Positions 22,734 through 35,100 of a stretch of DNA of 64,000 nt are shown one piece after another. Both the position numbers and the translations under genes were made by a program. The DNA comes from Rhytidiadelphus loreus (taxonomy: Eukaryota; Streptophyta; Bryopsida; Hypnales; Hylocomiaceae). How positions within the stretch are numbered: position 1 is the stretch's first letter; each line of letters starts with the position of its first letter. The notes below the pieces were generated by a model. That model saw only the letters and a list, made by a program, of their open reading frames with translations. It had not been told where the DNA came from and made no database searches. The DNA lies in the NCBI GenBank assembly GCA_947034895.1, contig OX344765.1, forward strand, positions 24,867,001-24,931,000. The letters are read 5' to 3'.

Positions 22734-25700
22734 TCACAGAAGCTCTTCGTCTTCATTGTCGTAGTATAGGGGCTCCTCGTCTTCATTGACGTAGTTTAGG
22801 AGCTCTTCCTCGTCCTCGCCGTGTACAAATTCATTCGCGAAAACCTCGGTAACCTTTCCCCGGGGTTTCCTCTTCTTCCGCCCATCTTGTTGCTGGATGA
22901 TATTGAACATCTTCGTACGTATGGTGGTCTCTATATCTTCCAAATTTCGGAGTGGCAATTGAAGGATCGCCACACACTCCTCTTGAAATTCCTCATTAGT
23001 AGATGAGCAAATGATACCGGCGATGCACTCCGAGACATCAGTCGCAATTTTTTGCAGCTGAAAGGCGAGAAAAGTGAGAATTTGAGTAGTCACTCCACCA
23101 CAAAACAGAGTCTTAATCTTTTCATCTATTTAGTATGACTATCATCTGAGTCATCTTAAATTAATGCAGGATTTAATTCAGCAGACTGTAAAATTCACCT
23201 GTATCGCATGCTCACTCAGAAAGAGTTCGGGGAATCTAGCTTTTAAATCTGTCATACAGGCCTCCGCAGCGGCCTTCACCTTTCTTTCTCCTGCTGGCGA
23301 AGGCGACCTATTTAGGGATTGTACCTCAGAGTTAAGGTAACCTAGCGGCGAAGTAGAACACGAACATTCGATATGTGCCACTGATTTTAGCAATAATTTT
23401 GCTCATCAGATTCTGCTCTTATCTTGACTAACACAGATCAACAATAAAACATAAATCAAAGACTGCGGGTATTGGATATTCAAATTCTGGTTAACGTGCA
23501 GGACCATAAACATAGATGAGATTCTCCTCGGCTCGTGGAACTGTACAACAACTTCTCCAGAGTCCGCGATCTGCATATCCTTGATTTTCAGACCGAATTT
23601 ACCCCACTTCACGTTGCTCAACCCTTTCAGAACGGATACAGGAGCCGGGGTGTAACAGCCATCCTCGAAATAAGCGACCTGTAAGGTTTGATCCAATCTG
23701 GTTAGATTTGATTCAGACATAAAATTCTGAAAGAGATCATTGATCTGATTAACATATCACTGAGTGGCAGGTTTTCTATAGTACTCTGGGCAGAATGTAG
23801 CTGAAACACTCTTTGCTTTCCCATCGCCTGGGATTTGTCGAACCAAGATTGAAGGTGCAGGATCTTTGAAAAAGCAATCAACATCTACGCTTCTTAGAAT
23901 ACACGACCTGAATAAGAAACAATCATTTAAAGATACATATGCCCTAATTATGATTCCATGGAGGGACAAAAACTAAGAACGTCTTCGAATAAAGGATTTC
24001 ACGGCACATGTTACCACTGATGACTGAGAGTCAACGGTGGCAAATATTTCGTTCGCCATATTCACATCGATAAGGACAACGCAGGCGTCAAGACTCCATT
24101 TTGTTTCCGATGATCCAGCGCGACCTTTCCCAACTTGCACAAGCTCTCTGCAGAGACCATATTATTTAGTAGCATATCGTGTCAGCTGTCGATTGTAACT
24201 CCTCAAAAACTCCTATTTTGAAAGTTTGCACTCAAGATTCAACGACATCAAGCTATAGTACAGAGACACCGAGCTCGGTGAACTAAAGATTTCAAGACTT
24301 GCTAGAGCTAGAATCAGTAGAGAAACAAAGGTACCGAAAGCGCAGGTCCGCAATGGATCCTTCACGAAATCCGCATCTACAGCTGCTTAGGTACTCAACC
24401 GCTCCAACGCAAAGCAATTCCTCTGCTGTAAAATCCCCCAAAGTTCTTGTACCATCACAAATACGGAGTCCTTTCATGTGGTCTTCTGTATTGTCGATGT
24501 GTGTACCTTGTAGAAAAAAATCGATACTTATGTTCTGCGCATCCACAAGGTGTTTCTGAGGTCTCGTTACTTGAATCCCTTAACTCAGAAAACGACTCAA
24601 ACGAATTTCTGATGTCGACATGAAGATTCCATACGTTGAAAGATAGCACCAGTACCTTCAGCTTTAATATGGATGTCTGTACAGGAAACGGAGAGAATCA
24701 GAGACTGCCGAATCATTACATAACACATCACGAGAAGAATACAATATTAATGCTTTTACAACTTATAAAGAAGCCTTTGAAAGCATTGCAAGAACTTGAG
24801 TCTATCCACTGAATGAAAATATAAAACGTGCAACATTTAGAGGCAGTGTGAAGCTACCTTTTCACAAATAGATTTGGAAAATTCGAGTAATTTTTGAACG
24901 CTACCTGTAACAATGATCTCACATACAGTTCCGCTACATACAAACGACGTGTGCAAGATTACTAACGCTTTCTCGTGGGAAAAGTTTCATTCCTTCCACA
25001 ATAACTTCGACATTTAAGATAAATGACTTCAAATAAATCGCAAGCATCCTACAAGGCTCTTGCATAAAAAATTCAAGAACTCTGAAACATTTCCTTAGAC
25101 TTGCACCCTTATAATAGCAGTGTTCCACATGAGTGTTGAAAAACAAGGACCACATATGCTAAAACGAGAACGGAAAAATAAGATTTTCAATCTAGGATGC
25201 AGACAACTCGCAGAAAATGGTCAGCATATGAACAAACCTATCAAGCTCTGTCTCGTACTCTGCGCGTGGAAGCTGAATAGTTTCAAATCGGTTGTCGGAC
25301 CGCATCACTATCTCATAGTGATAAAAATCTTTCTCTCCAACATCTTTGACCGGATCCAGAACAGGTGAATATCATGCAGCTTAATTTTAAGTGAAATTCA
25401 AGAACACCTGGCAACACTTTACGAGTAGATTGCGGGTATGTATAAGATCTAAAACTACATTCATGGGTAGAATTTCGCATCTTGAAGTGAATCGATGCAC
25501 ACAAGAACTCTGAAACAGGTCCAAAAGAGTTCCGGATCAAGCTTTGAATATTGCCAAATTGGGAGAAATTTCCAATGGCATTCGAAGAACTTATACCTGC
25601 CGTGAGTACTCGCACGACTCCACCTGTGCAGTGTGTCCATCTAAAGTCAGTAATTGAAGGGGAATCACAAATCAGGTAATTTTCGCTTAAATTTAATTCT

Positions 25701-26595
25701 GGAGATCACGAGTACACTCCAAGTGATGCAGATACTATAATTTCTTGCTTCAGTTGATGAGAGTCCACAATTTGAGCGAGATGAAATGAATTCAGAAGAT
25801 GGAAACAATCGATCTGCCTTACCCCAGCGAAGACCAAGTTGAGTAGATGATATGGAGTTGAAGGACTTTCGAAATTGAGGAAAGAAATTGCAAAGCTCAG
25901 AGTTCTTCATAACGGGCCCGGAATTAGCCACTGCCCAAAAATGGAAAATCAGTCACGTTCGAATTGTAACGCTCACAAGGAATTTCATACACCACATTCA
26001 GCTGAACAAATTTGCGAATCCCTAGCTATTGTACCTGAAAGCAGATACATCGGAGACACAGACGGCACAATGGAAGGAGGCAAGTAACAGATCTTCACAA
26101 TAATCCGAGTTGCAACACTCTGAGTCGAGCACCTATACAGAGCATCTGCGACCAACTGAACGAGGAGAGGATCAACCACGAAAACAAACACCAATCATCA
26201 GGGAAATGCGCTTTCTACGTAAAATACGATGTGGCAAGGGCTAATATGGAATCTAATGGCGATATCTTTGCGTCTAATATCAGGACCAAAGCAATTGATG
26301 AAAATTCGAGATGGTGAAGTCTCAGATGACGATGACGCAAGATTCTCTCAATTTTAGGGCAAAACCATCCCAAATTTTACGAAGGCGCGTGGAGCGATTT
26401 TGACACTCAGGAAATCGAGAAAGCAGGAATTGTACAACATTAAATTGAAAAATTTCTCTATGGCATCCTGCGAAGAGGAAGTAAAATGTAAGCCAGCATA
26501 GTACAGCATTCAGCATTGGTAGTGCAACATACAGCATAGATAGTGAAACACGCATCCTCCCTAAATTGTGGAATAACGTCTCCTTCGAAAGCCAT
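22734..26595 (-). CDS. MTOPVIB: Meiotic topoisomerase VI B-like protein (MTOPVIB)
   Basis: Partner of SPO11 in the complex that makes meiotic double-strand breaks. The start codon is at 26595 (MAFEGDVIPQF). Exons supported by splice sites and phase: 26595-26533, 26155-26035, 25930-25823, 25640-25597, one ending 25238, 24147-24016, one from 23907, one from 23678, one ending 23199, and 23057-22734. Exons between 25500 and 24200 are less certain. The N-terminal part (LVADALYRCSTQSVATRI; ...LRWDG) corresponds to the GHKL-like region. The transducer-like part has VKWGKFGLKI where the family has its WKxY motif. The C-terminal part has KAAAEACMTDLK, then SECIAGIICSSTNEEF, then an acidic tail (NEDEE repeats). 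The match rests on my recollection of plant MTOPVIB; the C-terminal half is the most convincing. Confidence 0.87.
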
Positions 26596-27352
26596 GGAGT
26601 CAAAGGCCTGAAGCTGAAATGTCGAAATGTCGAAGTCCGCTTCCTCCTCTAGTCCACTGCACTTTTTGCCCTTCGACCTGCAAGATCGTATCCCATCACC
26701 AACCGCAATTCAAGATAATCAACATTCTCAAGAAACAACACATAGAACTCGATAACTTCGGAATTTACTACGCCTTCCTTTACTATAGCCGGTATCAAAC
26801 GCCGTAACCCTAACTCCGAAGCCGCATGACCTATGTTCTAATCAACCAGAATCCATGACTACATCGATCTTCCACACTAAACCGCCTCGATCTCAAGGCT
26901 CCCTCACTTTCTTCTTCACCGACGCTTAGTTTCCCTCGATGCGGGACGATCTTACAAAAGAAAACTAGATGAATTTATAACTTACTCAATCAACCAAGCT
27001 AATTTTCGCACGCTCATCAGCTCCAATTGACTGAAGAATGAAATGAGCAGGAATTGCGAAGGCACAGCGACGGAACCGAAGTTTTCAAGCATCGCTCCCC
27101 GGCCTACAAATGACGCGGCAATGCGGCATTCAAAATTGGGCGCGGCGTGGCAGATACTACGGCGAGATTCCCTTTCATGATACTGGATATCAGCCCGACA
27201 CAAAGGAAAACGTGGTGGAACTGTACTTGGAGGATACCCCGATCACATACCCGTACAAAATACAGGGTATAAAACATTACAATGCTTAGGAACGGGCACG
27301 GTGAGACCGATATTGCGGTACTATACCCGCTGAAGGTACAGGGTATCATTTC
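26596..27352. other. Upstream of MTOPVIB
   Basis: Promoter/leader region. A minus-strand open stretch at about 27098-26985 ends at a GT donor (TTGA|GTAAGT) and could be a 5' leader exon, but its phase does not fit the second coding exon. A 27180-27352 patch contains repeated ATACCCG/CGGTACTATACCCGC motifs next to the following TTAA element. Confidence 0.4.
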
Positions 27353-28001
27353 TCCACCCCTAAATGCCCGAGGCACCCAAATCTGGTGTTTGCAAAACTT
27401 TGAAGTTAAATAAACCTTAATCAAGTTGTTGTTTTTAGAAGTTTACATTTTTTTAAAGTTCTTCTTGAAGTCTAAATTTAGCTTAAAAAATACGATCTTG
27501 AAATTAAATGATAGTGATTTTTTTATTCAAGATTTTGTGCAAGAGTACACATTGCAATCTTGACTTCCCGTAGTGTTGAAAGCTCTTGGAAATGAGCCTC
27601 AAATAGATCTTGGAGAAAAAATCACATTCAAAATTCATTTAAAAGCGTATGGAGTAGATTTTGAGAAGCCATAAATTGATTGGGGTTACACATGTTAGGC
27701 CCTTTAACCTCATATTTTTTTGGTCACCAACCTTTTAGATTTGACTTGTGAAAAGAGGATTAAAAGACTTCACATCACTTTTGCAGTTTTAACACCCTCA
27801 TAGTCAAACATTATAATCTTTCACTCCATGAGTGATATTGTTGTATTTTCTTTTCCTATGAAATCTCTAACATGTCTAGTTTGAATTTGTATGGTTACAA
27901 TTTTTTTTAAATTGATACAACTTATCAAAATATTGGCATTTTGTTCAATTTACAACTAATTTGAGGAAGCTCAAAACAGGCCTTGGGCATTTAGGGGTTA
28001 A
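27353..28001. mobile_element. TTAA-type inverted-repeat element, family 3
   Basis: Inverted ends CCCCTAAATGCCCGAGGC (27357) and GCCTTGGGCATTTAGGGG (ending 27997). TTAA is intact at 27998-28001 but mutated to TCCA on the left. The body matches 59879-60530. Non-coding. Confidence 0.8.
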
Positions 28002-28220
28002 ACCAAACGGGGAGTACTGGCATTTTGTTACAAGCTAGTCAATTTTTTTTTAGAATTTCCAAATGAGATAGAAAAGTTTAGGATGAAGTTTTGGACAAAA
28101 GAAGGTGCTTTCTAGAAATGGACTAGGTGGGGAGAAAAAAATTCAACAATTAGACTAGTCCTTGTGGGATTATGAAGGAAAATTATTGTTTGAACTTAGG
28201 GGTTGAACTTACAAAAATTT

Positions 28221-29530
28221 GTAGGCTTTGACAATGATGGTGCTAGCACCATGGTGGGCGCTCAAGGTGGAGTGGCTACACATATCAAGTAGAGGTAAAC
28301 CCGTACCTTTTGGCATGTCATTGTATTGCGCATTGAACAAACTTAGCAACCCTCGATGTTGCAAAGACACCAAATTGTAAGGTAATGTCCTCCGAGGTCA
28401 ACTCTTTGTTGAATTTAGTTGGGTTTTTTTTTAACAAGTCTAGTAAGCACCTCTTTGCAAAAAGAATTGTTTGATGCAAAAAAAACAATGAAATGGTACC
28501 ACAAAATACGGTGGCTTAGTAGGTGGCGATTCATTGGAGTCCATGCTTTGTTTCTTCCATGATGTGTAAAGCAAGGATTTGGGTCAAGCTACAACTATTT
28601 TGGAAAAGTTGTCTTAGTTCAAATTCATTTATGTTTTGTATTTTCTTGTTGACATCTTGCATTCCATGGCTATGTTGTCGAAGGTGTTCCAATCTAAATT
28701 TGTAGATGTGACCACCATAGGTAGCATAGTGCACATGGAGATAGCATAGATTCCGAATGATGTTCATTGTAGAAAACACCAATTTGAATGTAGATACATT
28801 CAACAAAGACACAAGGTATCACGTGCTTTTTGAATATGGCCCTTTTGGAGGTCATCTAAACAAGCTTGCAAGTGAAATTAGGAAGAAAATGTTCTATAGG
28901 TTCGAAATGCAACATTCTAGGCTAGGAACTGACTTAGAGGAGGCTATGCAATTTTAGTTTTTTTTTGCAAAGTTAGTTTGTTAGGGTCTAAAGGTTAGAT
29001 TTCGCGACAATGATATCCTTTTTTGTTTCAAAATTCTTAATCTTTCTAATATACCATCTAAGTAAATCAGTCTGCAAAGTTAGAGTGTCACCAAATTGAA
29101 CAACTTATTCACATTGTATAGGGGCGATCAGTCACATTCAGGTTTTTCCTTGTCCCTTCCTTCTTAATGTACAAGTAGAAGTTTTTGTCCTTCAAATTAC
29201 AGTGTACAATTAAATGGGGGGACAAAAACTTTCAAGATCTGTGGAGTATGATCACATGGAATCATGCCCTACAAACACGTTACACCAACTTGATTGTCCT
29301 TGTAGAGTGTAGTATGTCTTAACAACTACTTGTGAGAGAGCTTTTAGCATCCAGAACTTTAATAAAAACTTGTGTTAGAAACATGTCAGGTAGTAAAAAT
29401 TTGGAAGAGCTGCTTAGAATCACTTTACAGGGACTCAAGGAAGAATATGATGATATACTCTTGGATTCCATACCCTTGTAGAAGAATGAAACAAAATACA
29501 ATTTTTTTTATGCTAACCCGGCTATTTATT
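28221..29530 (+). pseudogene. hAT-superfamily transposase relic (ZNF862-like group)
   Basis: Scattered frames carry hAT hallmarks in the correct order: VGFDNDGAS at 28221, NPYLLACHCIAH followed by TNLATLDVAK at about 28300, HKIRWLSRW at about 28500, CERAFSIQNF at about 29330, and the dimerisation segment NLEELLRITLQGLKEEYD at about 29400. Stops and frameshifts separate them; the stop after CIAH is a CGA-to-TGA type change. Such domains belong to hAT proteins of the DUF4371/ZNF862-like class. No terminal repeats or 8-bp target duplication were identified. The element is clearly dead. Confidence 0.8.
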
Positions 29531-30390
29531 TGTCTAATCCAACCATAGGTCCTAGCACAAGCAATGCATCTTCTTCATATGGAGATGTACATTAGTAGAA
29601 GACATCATTGTCATAGCTTGTGATTACTTGTGTGGCATTGTTGCATTTTGTTTTTCTGCACGTATGGTTTTGATTCTTTTAAATTTTTTTCAGTGGGGAT
29701 GTTGTACTAACCAACCTCTCCAAAATGCATGGACCCTCTTTTGGATCCGTGCATTTTTGGAAGGTTGAATATGTGGCCCTAAACTAGTAGGGACAATGCC
29801 AAATTCAAATCCTCCCAAGGATATTGCAATATGCAAATGACCCCCCTTAAGCAAGATAAGCAACTTAAGCAAGAGAAACAAAAAAATTTAGAACCAATCG
29901 GATTCAGGAAATTTTCCAAATGAAAATTGACAATGGTGACAATGCCACCAAGAGGAAAATGAAGCTATAAGAAATAGACCAGAATTTTTTTCCACCTTTG
30001 GGCACACTTCCGAACAAATTTCAAGAAAACCGAGGCAGATGAAAATATGTACAAATATGTAGGAAACCCACCGATTTTCCTACAGAACCGACTTCCCGGA
30101 CTGTGACTTAAACCTCGGGCTATGCGAGTACGATTCTCTGCAAAGATACCCTCGGCTCCATCTGGACAGGGTGTCAATCCTCCAAGTGCTTGGGAATGGA
30201 ACCAAAGCACACATAAGCGTACCACGAGCGTCTTCTCCAAAAGTGAAGCTGAGACTATGAAACCCACACTATACTCTAAAATCTTCAAACTATGAAGATA
30301 TTGGAAAATAGTATGGGTATGATTGCCCCACTAGGCCAAGCTGTGGCTTGACATAGGCTTCAAACGGAGCTCCAAGGTTTGCCAAAATGT
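29531..30390. other. Intergenic, upstream of the proton-channel gene
   Basis: Nothing recognised, apart from the promoter that must serve the gene at 30527. Confidence 0.4.
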
Positions 30391-30399
30391 GAAGCGATC

Positions 30400-30432
30400 G
30401 TCGCAATCGCGGTTCCTGTGCGCGATTGCGAC
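30400..30432 (+). repeat. 12-bp perfect hairpin in the Hv1 leader
   Basis: GTCGCAATCGCG (30400-30411) pairs with CGCGATTGCGAC (30421-30432) across a 9-base loop, ending 94 bases before the ATG at 30527. More CGATTGCG/CGCAATTGC repeats follow up to 30505. If this stretch is transcribed it would form a stable GC-rich stem in the 5' leader. Confidence 0.7.
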
Positions 30433-30526
30433 TTCGTCATCGCAACTTCTGAGAGACTGTAGAAATCTCGATTTCAGCGATCGATTGCGCCTTCGCAATT
30501 GCAATTTTTTGAGAGATCTTACCACA

Positions 30527-31399
30527 ATGAGCGACGAAGGGAGGACTGGCTATGGAGGCGGCGATTGGGAAGAAGAGACGCCCCGCAAGGCTCTGTTGCA
30601 GCAGCTGGAGCGGCAGGAAGAGGCCGGTGAGGAAGTTGGAGGTGGCGTGGAGGCCGATCCCAGTGAAGTTGCGAATCTCAAGGACGCCTTGGAGCGCGTG
30701 ACCTCGACATGGCGGAAGCGGACGCAGGGGCAGAGGTTGTCCGCCCAGCGGTGGATACAGCAGGAAGAGCACGGCTCCCCGAAGGCGCAGTGGCGGTGCG
30801 ACCTTGCGGAGATGCTGGAGGCGACGTGGACGCACGTCTTCATCGTGTCTTTGTTGGTGGTGGATTTGGCCGCGACGGCGGTCGACATTCTGAAGACGAT
30901 TCACAACAAGAGCCAGGATTTGGATGTGTGCGTGGATTTGGTGGAGCGGTGTATTTCCTGTATTGGCCATTTCGATCGGAGCCCTGAGTGGAAGTGGACG
31001 TACTGGACGAGCATCGTGATTCTGGCGATTTTGATGGTGAATGTGTTTGGGCTTATTGTGGCGAATGGGATGTCGTTCTTCTTAAATCCGTTGTACGTTT
31101 TGGATTTGGTTGTGGTGTCGACCGCGCTAGGGCTGGAAATTATGCTGGACGCCGACACTGCGGGGCTGATTATCATTCTCACCTTGTGGCGGATTGTGCG
31201 GGTAGCCCATGGGATCTTTGAGGTTACGGACGAGGCGTGGGAGAAGAATATTCATCAACTAGAAGCGCATGTGAAGGCGGTTCAGGATGCTCATGACAAG
31301 GATCAAGCGCTTCTAAAAGAGAAAGATCGGCGGATTTCCGAGCTAGAATCACGACTCGGAGACTCAAATGATTACACGAGCAGTAGGTATGATGAGTAA
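30527..31399 (+). CDS. HV1: Voltage-gated proton channel (Hv1 family), intronless, 290 aa
   Basis: The ATG at 30527 (MSDEGRTGYGG) is preferred over an in-frame upstream ATG at 30389, whose product would begin with repeat-like leader sequence. A hydrophilic N-terminus (1-100) is followed by four membrane segments: S1 about 101-124 with D113 in LLVVDLAAT, at the place of the proton-selectivity aspartate; S2 about 158-182; S3 about 186-208 with D193; S4 about 211-233 with LWRIVRVAHG. A C-terminal coiled coil (about 236-278: QLEAHVKAVQ...RRISELESRL) would make the dimer, as in animal Hv1. There is no pore domain, so it is a stand-alone voltage sensor. S4 has two arginines (R222, R225); the position of the first Hv1 arginine is T219. 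It probably extrudes protons at the plasma membrane during ROS production. Single exon. Confidence 0.93.
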   Translation: MSDEGRTGYGGGDWEEETPRKALLQQLERQEEAGEEVGGGVEADPSEVANLKDALERVTSTWRKRTQGQRLSAQRWIQQEEHGSPKAQWRCDLAEMLEATWTHVFIVSLLVVDLAATAVDILKTIHNKSQDLDVCVDLVERCISCIGHFDRSPEWKWTYWTSIVILAILMVNVFGLIVANGMSFFLNPLYVLDLVVVSTALGLEIMLDADTAGLIIILTLWRIVRVAHGIFEVTDEAWEKNIHQLEAHVKAVQDAHDKDQALLKEKDRRISELESRLGDSNDYTSSRYDE

Positions 31400-32177
31400 A
31401 TGCGTGATCAATGCATCTCTGCCTGAATGTAACCGAGCGAGAATAGCAACCTTCTAAAATAATGGAACTGCTTGTCTTCTGTAGAAAACCTGAGCTAAGG
31501 GTTTATCGTTAGCTGCATCTGTTCACTGACGATCTGCTTGTGGAGAATCGGTGCTTTGCTTTCAAGATAAAACGCTATCTCCTCGAGTTGAATTGGTCGT
31601 TCCCGTGGAAGTATTTCGCAAGGTGCGTTACTGGAGAGCTTGCAGTCACTGCATGTTTCTGGGCACTGATTAGGCGAAATGTTGTAATAGTACCTTAGAT
31701 TTAGTGCACAGGCTTAGCTTTGTAGTAGCAAAGAGGTTTAAATGGTTTCCTCCCGCTTTTAAAGTGACGATTAATAGAGGTCTGGCCTGCTGATGGATTA
31801 TTGAGTGTAGACAGCACGCTAATTACATCAGTTACGTCTGGTTCTGATGGTTCTGACCTTGCAGAAGCTGCTTATGCAACAAGATTCAGTTTAAATAGAA
31901 AGAATGGTAGAGTGTATTAAATGTTTGAAATGACGATGAGAGTGATCAAAATTGTTCACAGCAATAGCTAGTTTGAGCTCAATTGCATCAAAGTTATCTA
32001 CTATTTGGTGCCTGTGAAATTGTTGGTTGCAAAACTATGCCTGCCTGATCAACTACCACGTAAGCTTTTCAATCTCTGCTTCAGGTATGCACTTGCAATC
32101 CTTGTAACAGGACAATGCACATGAAAATCTGAGAATTCCTTCTCAAGGTCGGCGTTGAATAAAATCGATTCGCAACG
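31400..32177. other. Intergenic between the convergent Hv1 and prolyl oligopeptidase genes
   Basis: Nothing is recognised; expected to hold both 3' untranslated regions. Confidence 0.5.
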
Positions 32178-35100
32178 CTAGTCTACCCATGTGGCTTGAA
32201 TCATCTTGGCGAAGAATGAATATGCGTCACTGACTTCATTAATCTGCACTCATTTACAGATTACAAAAAGAAGACTATCAGCAAAACTTTCTTGCACAGC
32301 ATTGTTAAATGGTTGCGTAGAAGCTTGCTTCAAAGCATCACTCAGCGTTGAGTTGCTCTGACATCCAATCTACTTCAATCAAAAGAATTTTATCATTCAC
32401 TCCACTGAGTTGGGTAGTCATTAGGTTGTAAAATATGTCCCATCACAGGCCAAAAGCCCGCTGCATGTGGTACGCTATCGAAATTGGCCACTCACTAAAC
32501 TAGCAACAATTGCAAATAAGTGTGCTCGGAGCTGTATTTCTTGAGCACAAAGCCTATGAGGTTGTGTTGCTCCTAACAAGTAAAGGTGACAATGTGTGGA
32601 TTCACACCAGTAAGAAGTTGATATTTGAAATTGTGGTTGTAACCGACCATCTGTAGAATCGAGAGTTGAACTCACCATTTTCTGCGTAGGCTGCCCACAT
32701 CCGTGCCCTGATTTTCTAGCAATGCGCGCAATGATAGGATTTGTTTGCGGACTATCATCCAGACTTGTGCAAAGCTCATGTTGAAGGGTCTGATTCACGA
32801 CCACCACGACAATTACCAACATCAATATCGTCATTTTATCATGTAAGCAATTGTGTACAATGCCTACTTGCCCTCGAGTTTCAGCACAAGTACACCAGTG
32901 ACCTACCTCAAAACACAATATTAATTATAGACTTCGAGTGACATAATGGTAACTAAATCTCCTGCACAACAAGGCTACTGTCGTGCTTACCTATGCCTGA
33001 ACAAATTAGAAATTGGGTTGGAGATACTCACCGCAAGCAACTTGAGAGAATGAAGGGGAACCACTCTATCATCGTGGTCGGCCGTCAAAAGCATAGTGGG
33101 AGGGTACTGCACTCCAATCAGCTTCTCCCACGGTCTTCTCACATTATGGAGAGGCGAATATCTGAATCGACCAAATTAGGGGGCTTAGAGGTGAGCAAAG
33201 ACATGAGATTGAATCTTTTGAAACCCAGGGAATGTAAGTGGATACACACCATTTCTGTGAGAAATGTCTCAATTAACAGCGGTCACGGATTCGGTTATAG
33301 TAGGGACAAAATCAATAATCCGAAAGACTGTTCTTAGCCACTTGAAGCAGCACTCACTTGATGAGATACTGGAAGTCTTCCTCCTTCTCGGAACAGCCAT
33401 AGTCCGTTATCCAGGCATGACCTGCACATACCAGGTTCGATTTACTCCGTCAAATGTTATTCTTAAGTTAGATTCTCAACTCATCTTGTATTATTTAATT
33501 GTTTCTCAACTCATCTAGTTGTAACTTATCCAGTATTATCATGAAGTTAACCCTAAATTCTCAATTTACCTATCTTGTATTATCATGAAGTTACATTTTT
33601 CAAGTCAGATTCTGTTCACGGGGGCAAGACGAGCTGCAACTCACCAATTGTAAACTTGTGGAACCTTAACATGTCCATCACACCCACATGAGCCAAAGCG
33701 CATCCATATAAATCAGGCCTCTACAGAACAAAAGATCACTCATCAGTAAGATTACTTGCGGTATTATAATCCCGGTAACATATTCTCGCATTCAAGCCGC
33801 ATATGTCAGGTTCCGTAATTAGAGTTACCTGATTGACACAGGCGGCCACAAGCAATCCGCCGTTACTGGAACCTTCAATGCACAGCTTGTTGGATTGTGT
33901 ATAGCCCTCCCGAATCAAATATTCGGCACAGGAAATGAAGTCATCGAAGCTGTTCTGTTTCTTGGAGAGAGAGCCATCTTTGTGCCACTCTTCTCCATAC
34001 TCCCCACCTCCCCTGATGTTGGCTACCGCGATGACCGCACCATAATGGCGAGCAAGGACAAGGCGAGACACACTGAAATTGGGGGTGAGACTAATGTTGA
34101 ATCCTCCATATCCAACAAGGAGCGCCGGGTGATTACCGTCCCACACTAAACCCTTTTGAGCTATTATGAACATGGGGACCTTGGTTCCATCCTTGCTTGT
34201 AACGAATACCTGTCGGAATAATCATTAATTAGGTCTAGTATTTCTGCTTTACATTTACCATGTTGTCATCTGGATGAGCACTCTATACATTGAACATGTC
34301 AGACGTGAAACCAGTAACCTATACAACCCTTGAAAGCAGAGTGATTTGCAGTAGGCAGATTTGCTCTATACATACCTGCTTGGTCTCGAAAATGGAGCGG
34401 TCGAAATTGTAAGGGCCAAATTCACGCAGAATCTGAACCTCCGGCTCAGGAGCACTTAAATCACACCTGTAGACAGTCCCAGGAGTCAAGAAGCTGGTGA
34501 AGTTGAAGAAAATCTCGGGGTCCTTGCGAGTGCCGGAAGTTGCGTTCACAGTGCCTATCTCTAAGGGGAGCCTCCTGATAAAATCACCGGTATCAAGGTC
34601 ATGTATCTGAAGCATATGCTTCACATCGCTAATGTAGCAAACTAGGAGCTGGTTGGTATTGACACAATTTACAGAGGTTATTACATTGGTTTGTGATTCA
34701 GGAATCACTTCTAACCAGATGGCTGGGTTTTCGACATTGACTCGGACTATTTTATATCTAGGGGCATTTCCGTTGGTGAAGAACGTAAAGACTGGTCCAT
34801 CATTGGCGACATACGAGAACTGAGCTTCAAAGCTATCAACTAATCTCTGGAAAGGAAGCAAGGTCTTCGTGCCACGAAAACCTGCTAGACCCTCAGGAAG
34901 GGCACTAAGGTCGCAGAGGTAAAGTCTGTTCACCGGGTCGCATCCTTCGCTGATGGACAGCACCAAGTACTGCAATGAAACAAAGGTCGCAGTGTTCAGT
35001 TAGCGTATGAAGGAGAGATCTGTGGTGGAATACTGTAAGTAGACATAATCACAAAGGAAAACAGAGGCCATCCTTAGAAACTGCAAACAAACCTGGCCAT

